The position numbers and the translations under genes are program-made. A DNA stretch of 64,000 bases from Streptomyces fodineus. GTDB taxonomy: Bacteria > Actinomycetota > Actinomycetes > Streptomycetales > Streptomycetaceae. Where the stretch lies: the NCBI RefSeq assembly GCF_001735805.1, contig NZ_CP017248.1, positions 1,116,001-1,180,000 of the forward strand, in the 5' to 3' direction. How positions within the stretch are numbered: the first letter of the stretch is position 1; the number at the start of each line of letters is the position of its first letter. Positions 1-7,381 of this stretch are shown one piece after another. The notes below the pieces were generated by a model that was not told where the DNA came from, searched no databases, and saw only the letters and a program-made list of their open reading frames with translations.

Positions 1-125
1 CCTCGACGCTACTTGTTGAGCGCGAAACTACATCGCGATGACGCCGCTCCGGAACCCCGCCACCGCCACCAGGTGTACCCCCGCTCGCGTCGAGTGCCCT
101 CCGGCATGCACCCCGGCGTCCGCCG

Positions 126-1127
126 TCAGGTGGACTCGCGCCGCACCACCGAGGCCCCGAGGACCCTGTGCACCTCCGGCTCGCCGCCGGGGTCGCGCAC
201 CGCGCGGTCGACCAGTTCGGCGAGGTCGCGGCCCGAGGGCAGTTCCACGTGGACGGTGCTGAGGCGGGGCCGCAGCAGCCGGCCGAGCATCAGGTCGTCG
301 GCACCGATCACGGCCACGTCCTCGGGGATGCGCAGACCCTCGTCCTGCAAGGCGCGCATCAGCAGCATCGCGTACTCGTCGTTGTAGGCGAACACCGCGT
401 CCAGGGCCAACTCCCGCCATTTCGCGGCGAGTCGGGCGGCGGATTCCTCGGTGTAGGCGAGCGGCAGCTCCGTCACGGCGGCGTCCGTGCCGTGCAGCGC
501 CTGGCGTACACCGGTGAGCCGGGGCCGGGAGTAGGCCTCCAGGCCGGACTCCTCGGGCACCACGACACCGATCCGGCGCCGGCCCCGGCCGTGCAGATGG
601 GCGCCCGCGCACTGGCCGACGGCGGCGTGGTCCATCAGCAGGGCGTGCGCGCCGTCGACGCGTTCGGGGCCGAGGGTGACCACGGCCCGGGCCCCGGAGC
701 GCTTGAGGACCCTGACGCCCTGCGTCCCGAGTTCCGCGCCGGGCACCAGGACGGCGACCGGCCGCAACTCCGCCCAGGCGCGGGCGGCTTCGTCGCCCTG
801 GAGGCCTACGGTGCCGTACTGGACGACGGTGTAGTCCAGGCGGCCGAGCGCCCACTGCAGCTCGTTGAGGAACCCGCTGTACAGCGGGCCCACGGGGATC
901 GCCGGGGCGGGCATGAGGACCATGCGGCTGTGTCCGGCGCGCAGACTGCGGGCGGCGGCATGGGGGACGTATCCCAGTTCCCGCGCGGCCTCGTGCACGC
1001 GCCGGCGCGTCGGTTCGCTTATCCGCACGGCGCTGGTGTTGTTGAGGACATAGGACACGGTCGCGCGCGAGACGCCGGCCAGGCGGGCGACGTCGGCACT
1101 CGTGGGCGTGTTCGGTATCTGCACCAT
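126..1127 (-). CDS. LacI-family transcriptional regulator
   Basis: This is a DNA-binding sugar-type repressor of about 333 residues. The N-terminus carries the LacI helix-turn-helix with SADVARLAGVSRATVSYVLN, followed by the hinge helix region (YVPHAAARSLRAG) and a periplasmic-binding-protein-like effector domain containing an AYNDEYAMLLM segment and IPEDVAVIGADD near the C-terminus. I chose the Met just before QIPNTP at 1127 because family members usually begin a few residues before the helix-turn-helix. Met at 1139 and GTG at 1187 are in frame and possible. No transporter or glycosidase lies beside it inside the window, so its sugar and target genes cannot be named. Its 3' end is close to the window edge, and positions 1-125 show no recognisable gene. 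Confidence 0.88.
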   Translation of the reverse strand: MVQIPNTPTSADVARLAGVSRATVSYVLNNTSAVRISEPTRRRVHEAARELGYVPHAAARSLRAGHSRMVLMPAPAIPVGPLYSGFLNELQWALGRLDYTVVQYGTVGLQGDEAARAWAELRPVAVLVPGAELGTQGVRVLKRSGARAVVTLGPERVDGAHALLMDHAAVGQCAGAHLHGRGRRRIGVVVPEESGLEAYSRPRLTGVRQALHGTDAAVTELPLAYTEESAARLAAKWRELALDAVFAYNDEYAMLLMRALQDEGLRIPEDVAVIGADDLMLGRLLRPRLSTVHVELPSGRDLAELVDRAVRDPGGEPEVHRVLGASVVRREST

Positions 1128-1222
1128 GACAGACCGCATCTTGGCAGAGGGGGCGGGGCCGGGAAGAGGCGGGGCGGTGTGGTTCACCGTTCGACGAAAC
1201 CGCGTGCGCCAAGCCTTTCCAT

Positions 1223-1264
1223 GAACGCGTTCGTGACGAACTTGTTCGCGACGAACATGTTCGT
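1223..1264. promoter_or_regulatory. Triple tandem palindrome, probable TetR operator
   Basis: Three inverted repeats of GAAC-N2-GTTC type lie in a row: GAACGCGTTC (1223-1232), CGAACTTGTTCG (1237-1248) and ACGAACATGTTCGT (1251-1264, a perfect 14-bp palindrome). Their centres are exactly 15 bp apart. The last one ends 12 bp before the ATG of the TetR gene at 1277, so a bound protein would block that gene's own promoter or early transcript. Assignment to the adjacent TetR protein is inferred from position. Confidence 0.7.
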
Positions 1265-1276
1265 TACCGTGGACAC

Positions 1277-1939
1277 ATGACCGCTTCTCCCCGCTCCCGT
1301 CGTGAACGCCCCGCCAAGCCCGCCCTGACCCGGGAGGGCATCGTCACCGCCGCCGTCGCGATCCTGCGCGCGGAAGGGCTGCGCAAGGTGACCATGCGGC
1401 GCCTCGCGCAGGAACTCGACACCGGTCCGGCCTCGCTGTACGTCTACGTCCGCAACACCGACGAACTGCACGCGGCCGTCCTGGACGAGCTGCTGGGCAC
1501 GATCGCCCCGGCCCCGGCCGAGGGCGGCTGGCGGGAGCGGCTGGAGCGGGTGCTCACCGCCTACACCGCGATGCTCCTGGAGCATCCGAGCCTCGCCCGC
1601 TCGGCGCTGACCGCGCGGCCCAGCGGCCCGCACTATCTGCGCCTCATCGAGACCCTGCTGGACCTGCTCCAGTCGGGCGGGGTGCCGCGCGCCCAGGCGG
1701 CGTGGGGCGTCGACCTGCTGCTGCAGCATGCCACCGCGACCGCCGCCGAGCACGCCGGGGAGGAGTCCCCCGACGAGTGGCAGGCGCTGGCCAGCGCTCT
1801 GCGCGAGGCGCCGGCCGCCACCCACCCGCACATCGCCCAGAGCGCCGAGGCGCTGCTCTCCGGCACCCCCGAGGCCCGCGTGTCGTGGGCCTTCCAGACC
1901 CTGATCAACGGCATCGAGCACACCGCCGTACCCGACTGA
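1277..1939 (+). CDS. TetR-type repressor with TetR_C-like effector domain
   Basis: A 220-residue regulator. The N-terminal helix-turn-helix reads KVTMRRLAQELDTGPASLYV (about residues 35-60), followed by the helix YVRNTDELHAAVLDELL. This is the pattern of TetR-class repressors with the TetR_C ligand domain. ATG at 1277 directly follows the triple palindrome. The stop at 1939 is followed after 17 nt by the ATG of a FAD monooxygenase, with the ribosome site CCGGAGG between them, so the two are almost surely co-transcribed. The pairing suggests a repressor that releases its own operon when a small aromatic or polycyclic compound binds. The ligand is unknown; the link to tetracycline-like molecules is inference. 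Confidence 0.9.
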   Translation: MTASPRSRRERPAKPALTREGIVTAAVAILRAEGLRKVTMRRLAQELDTGPASLYVYVRNTDELHAAVLDELLGTIAPAPAEGGWRERLERVLTAYTAMLLEHPSLARSALTARPSGPHYLRLIETLLDLLQSGGVPRAQAAWGVDLLLQHATATAAEHAGEESPDEWQALASALREAPAATHPHIAQSAEALLSGTPEARVSWAFQTLINGIEHTAVPD

Positions 1940-1956
1940 CCCCTCCGGAGGCACCC

Positions 1957-3108
1957 ATGACCACCAGCCTTCCCCACCACGAGACAGCCGTCGTCGGCGC
2001 GGGCCTCGGCGGGCTCGCGCTCGCCCGCGTCCTGCACGTGCACGGCATCCAGGCCGCCGTCTTCGACCTCGACCGCGCACCGGCCGCCCGGGTCCAGGGC
2101 GGCATGCTCGACATCCACGACGACTCCGGCCAGGAGGCGCTGCGGGCCGCCGGGCTGCACGAGGAGTTCCTGACGTACGTCCATCCCGGCGGCCAGGCCA
2201 TGCGGGTCCTGGACCGGCACGCCACCGTCCGGCTAGCCGAGGACGACGACGGCTTGGGCGGCCGGCCCGAGATCGACCGCGGCGACCTGCGCGAACTGCT
2301 GCTCGGCTCGCTGCCCGAGGGCACGGTCCGCTGGGGTGCCAAGGTCACCGGCGCCCGCCCGCTGGGCGACGGCCGGCACGAGGTGAGCCTCGCCGACGGC
2401 ACCGCGTTCACCACGGATCTGCTGGTCGGCGCGGACGGCGCCTGGTCCCGGATCCGCCCGCTGCTCACCTCCGCCCAACCCGCGTACACGGGTGTGTCGT
2501 TCGTCGAGGCGGATCTGACGGAGGCCGACCGTCGGCATCCGGCGAGCGCGGCGGTCGTCGGCGGCGGGATGCTCTTCGCGCTGGGCGCGGGCCGGGGGTT
2601 CCTCGCGCACCGCGAGACCGACGGCAGTCTGCATGTGTACGCGGCCGTCGAGGCGCCGGAGGACTGGCTGGACGGCATCGACTTCGGCGACACCGAGGCG
2701 GCGAAGGAGGCCGTACTGAAGGAGTTCGGCGGCTGGGACGAGAGCCTGCGGGCCCTGGTCGCCGACGCGGACGGCGCGCTGGTGCCCCGGCGGATCCACG
2801 CCCTGCCGGTCGGCCACCGCTGGGACCGGGTTCCCGGGGTCACGCTGCTCGGGGACGCGGCCCATCTGATGTCGCCGTTCGCGGGCGAGGGCGCGAATCT
2901 GGCGCTGCTCGACGGCGCCGAACTGGGCCTCGCGCTGGCCGCGCACCCCGGGGACACCGAGGCGGCGCTGGCCGCCTACGAGGAGCGGATGTTCCGGCGT
3001 GCGCAGGTGTCGGCGGCGGAGTCGGCGGAGAACGGCGCGGTGCTGTTCCGGGGGGACGCGCCGCAGGGGCTGCTGGACATGTTCGCGGGCGGCAACCAGC
3101 CGGGCTGA
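1957..3108 (+). CDS. Tet(X)-like FAD-dependent monooxygenase
   Basis: A 383-residue flavoprotein hydroxylase of the PHBH/Tet(X) class that would hydroxylate an aromatic or polyketide substrate with NAD(P)H and O2. The Rossmann motif is near the N-terminus (VVGAGLGGLALARVL), the mid-domain RPEIDRGDLRELLL carries the substrate-domain arginine, and the second FAD motif is LLGDAAHLMSPFAGEGANLA near residue 310. GGMLDIHDDSGQEALRAAGL and LKEFGGWDESL follow the remembered Tet(X) pattern closely, more so than ordinary phenol hydroxylases. The start at 1957 has a strong ribosome site (GGAGG at 1946-1951). It sits 17 nt after a TetR gene, consistent with an inducible detoxification unit. Activity on tetracyclines is a guess; salicylate-like or rifamycin-like substrates are also possible. 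Confidence 0.88.
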   Translation: MTTSLPHHETAVVGAGLGGLALARVLHVHGIQAAVFDLDRAPAARVQGGMLDIHDDSGQEALRAAGLHEEFLTYVHPGGQAMRVLDRHATVRLAEDDDGLGGRPEIDRGDLRELLLGSLPEGTVRWGAKVTGARPLGDGRHEVSLADGTAFTTDLLVGADGAWSRIRPLLTSAQPAYTGVSFVEADLTEADRRHPASAAVVGGGMLFALGAGRGFLAHRETDGSLHVYAAVEAPEDWLDGIDFGDTEAAKEAVLKEFGGWDESLRALVADADGALVPRRIHALPVGHRWDRVPGVTLLGDAAHLMSPFAGEGANLALLDGAELGLALAAHPGDTEAALAAYEERMFRRAQVSAAESAENGAVLFRGDAPQGLLDMFAGGNQPG

Positions 3109-3125
3109 GGCCGGCCGAACGGCGT

Positions 3126-3806
3126 TCAGTGCGGCGGGCGGGTTCCGGTCACGCGGGCGACCAGGTCGATCCAGCCGGCCTCCAGCCGCTGCATGGGCAT
3201 CCCGCACCGCCGGGTCTGGTAGTGGATGACGGCGGGGTCGAGCGAGGCGAGCAGGGTCTGGGAGAGCAGTTCGCAGTCGGCGCCCGGCACGATCTGCCGC
3301 AGCAGCATCGTGACGTGCGTCCGCAGCGCGCCGACCGCCGGGTGGGAGAGCCTGCGGGTGGGTTCCGTCTGGGCGGCCAGCAGCAGGTCGAGCTGCTCGG
3401 CATAGCGGTACAGCACCGCGACGCCGAACGCGCGCAGGCGTTCCAGGGGCGGCGCTCCGGGACCCAGCGGCGGGGGCCCGCCCAGGAAGTCGGCCTGCAG
3501 CTTGCGGTCGGAGTGGTCGAGCAGGGCCATCAGCAGCCCCGTGCGGTCGCCGAAGCGGCGGAAGACGGTCCCCTTGCCCACCTGGGCCGCGGCCGCCACC
3601 GCCTCCATGGTGACGCCGGCCACCCCGTGCTGCGCGATCAGCCGGGCGGCGGCCTCCAGCAGGCGGGCCCGGTTGCGTGCCGCGTCGGCGCGCAGGCAGG
3701 GCTCCTCGGCCGCCGTGCCGACCTCGAGCAACTGGGGCACGTCGATGGGCTCTGGAGGCGGCGGGAAGGACGGCAGGGCGCGGGACATGAAGACAGCGTA
3801 AGGCAT
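3126..3806 (-). CDS. TetR-family repressor
   Basis: A regulator of 226 residues, or 220 if translation begins at the internal Met at 3788; no clear ribosome site decides it. After a proline-rich leader the helix-turn-helix is GVTMEAVAAAAQVGKGTVFR followed by FGDRTGLLMALLDHS, the KGTVFRRFGDR variant common in Streptomyces. The rest is an all-helical ligand domain with no recognised ligand. It is divergent from the FMN reductase gene at 3907, and the 100-bp gap holds two copies of a GGACC-N2-GGTCC palindrome, so it most likely represses both itself and the reductase. Its 3' end lies 17 bp from the convergent monooxygenase stop. Confidence 0.9.
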   Translation of the reverse strand: MPYAVFMSRALPSFPPPPEPIDVPQLLEVGTAAEEPCLRADAARNRARLLEAAARLIAQHGVAGVTMEAVAAAAQVGKGTVFRRFGDRTGLLMALLDHSDRKLQADFLGGPPPLGPGAPPLERLRAFGVAVLYRYAEQLDLLLAAQTEPTRRLSHPAVGALRTHVTMLLRQIVPGADCELLSQTLLASLDPAVIHYQTRRCGMPMQRLEAGWIDLVARVTGTRPPH

Positions 3807-3819
3807 CGGGAAGAAAACT

Positions 3820-3869
3820 GGACCGCGGTCCGGTTAGGGTGATAGAAAAACTAAGCGGACCTTGGTCCG
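3820..3869. promoter_or_regulatory. Twin palindromes, probable TetR operators
   Basis: GGACCGCGGTCC (3820-3831, perfect) and CGGACCTTGGTCCG (3856-3869, 6-bp arms around TT) share the same half-site. Their centres are 37 bp apart, in the gap between divergent TetR and FMN reductase genes. One copy lies just upstream of each gene, so a single repressor could shut both promoters. Confidence 0.72.
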
Positions 3870-3906
3870 GATCGTAACGGCGACGTTTCAGCCTCTTGGA
3901 GTTCCC

Positions 3907-4470
3907 ATGTCTGTTCGCATTCTCGCGCTTGTCGGCAGCCTTCGCGCCGGTTCGCACAACCGCCAGCTCGCCGAAGCCGCCGTCAAGCTCGCTCCCGAGG
4001 GCGCGGAGGTCGTGCTGTTCGAGGGCCTGGCCGAGATCCCCTTCTACAACGAGGACATCGACGTCGAGGGCGGCGTCCCGGCCACGGCCGTGAAGCTGCG
4101 CGAGGCCGCGCAGGCCGCCGACGCGTTCCTGCTGTTCTCCCCCGAGTACAACGGCACCATCCCGGCCGTCCTGAAGAACGCCATCGACTGGCTGTCCCGC
4201 CCGTACGGCGCCGGCGCCTTCGGTGGCAAGCCCGTCGCCGTGATCGGCACCGCCTTCGGCCAGTACGGCGGGGTGTGGGCGCAGGACGAGGCCCGCAAGG
4301 CCGTGGGCATCGCCGGTGGCAAGGTGATCGAGGACATCAAGCTGTCCATCCCCGGCTCGATGTCCCGCTTCGCCGAGACCCACCCGGTCGACGACACCGA
4401 GGTCGCCGCCCAGCTCACCGAGGTCGTCGCCCGTCTGCACGGCAACGTGGGCGAGACCGCGGCCGCCTGA
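3907..4470 (+). CDS. NAD(P)H-dependent FMN reductase (flavodoxin-like quinone/chromate reductase)
   Basis: A 187-residue cytoplasmic flavoprotein of the NADPH-dependent FMN reductase family, which includes azo-, quinone- and chromate reductases. The phosphate-binding loop is VGSLRAGSHNRQLA near the N-terminus. SPEYNGTIPAVLKNAIDWLS (residues 80-99) is the FMN isoalloxazine loop typical of the family. GGKPVAVIGTAFGQYGG is the second flavin contact. ATG at 3907 is preceded by TTGGAG at 3896-3901. The gene is divergent from the TetR gene and shares its double operator, suggesting induction by a quinone- or electrophile-like compound. A strong hairpin follows at 4483-4514. Confidence 0.9.
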   Translation: MSVRILALVGSLRAGSHNRQLAEAAVKLAPEGAEVVLFEGLAEIPFYNEDIDVEGGVPATAVKLREAAQAADAFLLFSPEYNGTIPAVLKNAIDWLSRPYGAGAFGGKPVAVIGTAFGQYGGVWAQDEARKAVGIAGGKVIEDIKLSIPGSMSRFAETHPVDDTEVAAQLTEVVARLHGNVGETAAA

Positions 4471-4482
4471 GCCGCACACACC

Positions 4483-4514
4483 GATAAGGGGCCGGATCCG
4501 TCCGGCCCCTTATC
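4483..4514. terminator. Intrinsic terminator, likely bidirectional
   Basis: A perfect 14-bp stem, GATAAGGGGCCGGA (4483-4496) pairing with 4501-4514 around a TCCG loop. It lies 12 bp after the FMN reductase stop and 57 bp before the stop of the convergent ArsR gene, so it can end both transcripts. Confidence 0.8.
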
Positions 4515-4571
4515 CGTCCGGTCCCTTCTTCGCGGGGTCCGCGCGCACTCGTCCTCCCCCTGTCACGGCCG

Positions 4572-5549
4572 TCACCCCGACACCAGCCGCTCCCCCAGCG
4601 CACTGCGCCGGTACAGCACCCGCCGGCCGTCCCGGGCGCGGGTCACCAGACCCGTGGCGTCCAATACCCGCAGGTGCTGGGAGACCGCGCTCGGGGTCAC
4701 GCCCAGCCGGCGGGCGAGTTCCACCGTGGGCAGGGGCTCCGCGAGCAGCCGCAGGAGGGTGGTGCGGGGTGCGCCGAGCAGGGCGGTGAGCGCGGAGGCG
4801 CCGGGCGCGGGTTCCGGTTCCCACAGGGTCGCCGTGCCCCGGCCCGGGTAGGCGAGCATCGGCGGCGCGTCGGCGCTGATCGGGGGCGCCGGCTTGTGCG
4901 CGAACACCGAGGGGACCAGCCGCAGCCCCCGCCCGGCGCCGTCGACGGCGTGCCGGCCGATCATCTTGTCGACACTCAGCACACCGTCCCGCCAGCCGAG
5001 GTTCGGGTGCAGACCGGAGAACAGCGACCGGGCGCCGCCGGTGGCCAGCTGTCCCGCGCGGTGGGTGATGTCGGACTCCAGGACGAGCCGGATCCGCGGC
5101 CAGTACGGCAGCAGTGCCGTCTGCCAGTAGCGGCGCAGCAACGAGCAGAGGGCGTCGAGGAGTTCGAGGACGGGGCCGTCGCCGGGCGCGGTGGCCGGGT
5201 GCAGCGCGGCGGGCAGCGGGCGCGGGGCGTGCGCGGCGCGCAGGTCCAGTCGTACGACGTCCGGGGGCGTGGCCCGTACGGCGGTCAGCTCCTCGTCCAG
5301 GGTGGGGGCGTACGCGGTGGGCCGGGGCGTCAGGAAGTCGGGCAGGGCGAGGGTCGGGCCGACCAGGGCCGACAGCAGGGGCCGGTCGGCGGGGGCGAGG
5401 GCGTCGAGCACAGTGTGGCGCCAGCCGCGGTGCAGGGGGTGCAGGGCGGGGGCGCGCAGCACGCGCAGGCTCTCCATCAGCTGGCTGAGCGGGGAGATCG
5501 CGAACCGGGTGTCGGCGAGGTCGTCGACCCCGAGCCGGAAGCTGATCAT
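4572..5549 (-). CDS. ArsR-type winged-helix regulator with large N-terminal domain
   Basis: A 325-residue protein whose DNA-binding part is at the C-terminus, unlike classical 100-residue ArsR repressors. The winged helix reads LPTVELARRLGVTPSAVSQH and is followed by LRVLDATGLVTRARDGRRVL with the wing VLYRR. The first 240 residues (ADTRFAISPLSQLMESLRVL, then WQTALLPYWPRIRLVLESD) form the effector domain seen in Streptomyces ArsR proteins of the DUF5937 type; I know no ligand for it. It is divergent from an MFS exporter gene at 5606 with only 56 bp between starts, so it probably controls that exporter. No metal-binding cysteine motif is visible. Confidence 0.85.
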   Translation of the reverse strand: MISFRLGVDDLADTRFAISPLSQLMESLRVLRAPALHPLHRGWRHTVLDALAPADRPLLSALVGPTLALPDFLTPRPTAYAPTLDEELTAVRATPPDVVRLDLRAAHAPRPLPAALHPATAPGDGPVLELLDALCSLLRRYWQTALLPYWPRIRLVLESDITHRAGQLATGGARSLFSGLHPNLGWRDGVLSVDKMIGRHAVDGAGRGLRLVPSVFAHKPAPPISADAPPMLAYPGRGTATLWEPEPAPGASALTALLGAPRTTLLRLLAEPLPTVELARRLGVTPSAVSQHLRVLDATGLVTRARDGRRVLYRRSALGERLVSG

Positions 5550-5605
5550 TTAGCCCCCGTCTACATCGTTCGCCAACTGTCCGCCCATGGCGTGGACTTC
5601 GGCAC

Positions 5606-7153
5606 ATGACGGATCACCACACCGGGCAGCGTACCCCCCGGCTCGTTCCGCTGCTGGCGCTCGCCTGCGGGGTCGCGGTCGGCAATGTGTACTTCCCGCA
5701 GGCCGTCGTCCCGCTCGCGGCGGCGGGCCTCGGCGTCTGCTCCGGCACGGCGGCCGGGGTCGTGACCGCGACCCAGGTCGGCTATGCGGCGGGCATCTTC
5801 CTGCTGGTCCCGCTCGGCGACCGGCTGCCACCGCGCCCGCTGCTGGTCACCCTGCTCACCGTGACCGCCCTCGGTCTGTGCGCCGCGGCCGCCGCGCCCG
5901 CGCTGGGGCCGCTGCTCGCGGCGAGCGTGCTGGTCGGCGCGGCCACGGTGATCGCCCCGCTGGCCGGACCGCTGGCGGCCGGACTGGTGCCGCCGGAGCG
6001 GCGGGGCGCGGTCGGCGGGACCCTGCTGAGCGGGTCCCTCGCGGGCATGCTGCTCTCCCGCACGGCCGGCGGCGCCCTCGGCGACCGGCTGGGCTGGCGG
6101 GCGCCGTACGTCCTGGCGGCCCTGCTCACCCTCGCGGTCGCACTGCTCCTGGCCCGCGCGCTCCCGCCCACGGCCCCGCCGTCCCGGCAGCGCTACCCGC
6201 GCCTGGCGGCCGAGCCCGTCCGCCTGTTCTTCCGTGAACCGGCCCTGCGCCGCTCCTGCTTCTACCAGGCGACGGTGTTCGCCGGTTTCTCCGCGGTGTG
6301 GACCGGGATGGCGTTGTTGCTGACGGGCCCGGCGTACCGGCTCGGCGCGGACGCGGTCGGGCTGCTCGCGCTGGTCAACGCGGTGACCATGCTGGTCACA
6401 CCGGTCGCGGGCCGGGTGGTGGACCGGCGCGGTGCCTACGCGGTGAACCTGGTCTGCTTCCTCCTGGTCCTCGCGTCCGCGGCGGTGCTCTCCTTCGGCG
6501 GCCTCGGCGGCACCCCCGGTCTGCTGTCCCTGGTGGCGGGCACGCTGCTGCTGGACGTCGGCATGCAGTCCGGCATGGTCGCCAACCAGGTGCGTATCTA
6601 CGCCCTCGCCGCGGACGTCCGCAGCCGCCTCAACACCGCCTACATGACCTGCGCCTACCTCGGCGGCAGCCTCGGTTCCTGGCTCGGCGCCCGCACCTAC
6701 GCGTGGTACGGCTGGCCCGGCGTGTGCGCTCTGCTCGCGCTGCTGACCGGGCCGGCCCTGGTACGGCACCTGGGCGCACGGACCGGTGGGCGGACGCCGG
6801 CTGATGCCGGATCAGGAGGGAAGGTGCGCCGGGGTGGTGTTGCTGACCTGCTGGAAGATCATCGAGGTGCGGAAACCGGTGATCTCGGCGCGCTTGCTGA
6901 GGCGGTCGACAAGGAAGGCGTGCAGCCGGTCGAGATCCTGTACGGCGACATGGAGCAGGAAGTCGTCGCCGCCGGAGAGCACGAAGACGTGGAGGACTTC
7001 CGGCAGCGAGCTCGCGAAGGCCTTGAAGGTGTCGATCACCGTGCGGTTGAGCGGTCGTACCTGGACCGAGACGAGCGCCTGGGCGCCGCGGTTGAGGGCG
7101 GCGGGGTCGATGTCGGCGTGGTAGCCGCGGATCACTCCGCGCCGGGTGAGTGA
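5606..7153 (+). CDS. MFS exporter, reading frame runs on through the opposite lrp gene
   Basis: A major-facilitator exporter with about 12 membrane helices. GYAAGIFLLVPLGDRLPPRP is the conserved loop between helices 2 and 3, and SVLVGAATVIAPLAGPLAAG and GTLLSGSLAGMLLSRTAGGA are later helices. The transporter proper ends near residue 395 (about 6790). The open frame then continues about 115 codons as hydrophilic sequence that is simply the antisense of the convergent Lrp gene (6812-7270). A TGA at 6802-6804 lies one frame away, where a natural stop would be expected, so a one-base deletion near 6750-6800 (or a sequence error) probably removed the stop. Divergent ArsR gene upstream; substrate unknown. 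Confidence 0.8.
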   Translation: MTDHHTGQRTPRLVPLLALACGVAVGNVYFPQAVVPLAAAGLGVCSGTAAGVVTATQVGYAAGIFLLVPLGDRLPPRPLLVTLLTVTALGLCAAAAAPALGPLLAASVLVGAATVIAPLAGPLAAGLVPPERRGAVGGTLLSGSLAGMLLSRTAGGALGDRLGWRAPYVLAALLTLAVALLLARALPPTAPPSRQRYPRLAAEPVRLFFREPALRRSCFYQATVFAGFSAVWTGMALLLTGPAYRLGADAVGLLALVNAVTMLVTPVAGRVVDRRGAYAVNLVCFLLVLASAAVLSFGGLGGTPGLLSLVAGTLLLDVGMQSGMVANQVRIYALAADVRSRLNTAYMTCAYLGGSLGSWLGARTYAWYGWPGVCALLALLTGPALVRHLGARTGGRTPADAGSGGKVRRGGVADLLEDHRGAETGDLGALAEAVDKEGVQPVEILYGDMEQEVVAAGEHEDVEDFRQRAREGLEGVDHRAVERSYLDRDERLGAAVEGGGVDVGVVAADHSAPGE

Positions 7154-7270
7154 CCGGACCCGTTCGAGACAGGTCGAGGGTGCCACACCGAGTTTCCGGG
7201 CGAGTTCACGGTTGGATTGCCGCGCATCCGACTGCAGAAGCCGCACGATCTCCGAATCAAGTTCGTCCAT
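6812..7270 (-). CDS. Lrp/AsnC-family regulator
   Basis: A 152-residue feast/famine regulator. The helix-turn-helix is at the N-terminus (DARQSNRELARKLGVAPSTC, then RVRSLTRRGVIRGYHADID). The C-terminal RAM domain (ALVSVQVRPLNRTVIDTFKA, VLHVFVLSGGDDFLLHVAVQ) is the amino-acid-sensing, oligomerising part. It starts 111 bp from, and divergent to, an amino-acid dehydrogenase gene at 7382, the usual arrangement for a local Lrp regulator of branched-chain amino-acid catabolism. Its entire 3' three-quarters is overlapped by the run-on frame of the convergent MFS gene. Confidence 0.92.
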   Translation of the reverse strand: MDELDSEIVRLLQSDARQSNRELARKLGVAPSTCLERVRSLTRRGVIRGYHADIDPAALNRGAQALVSVQVRPLNRTVIDTFKAFASSLPEVLHVFVLSGGDDFLLHVAVQDLDRLHAFLVDRLSKRAEITGFRTSMIFQQVSNTTPAHLPS

Positions 7271-7381
7271 GGCCGCAGACGGTACCTCTCTTTCAACCGT
7301 TCGTTCGGCACAGCTCCTGAACGCGGTTCATTTGCACAAGAGTTGCGTCGTATCCCGCACGAACGGAAGGAGGTCGGGCCC

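Noticed and set aside
1..125. Possible gene piece at the left edge
   Set aside because: No frame with family features is visible in this short stretch.
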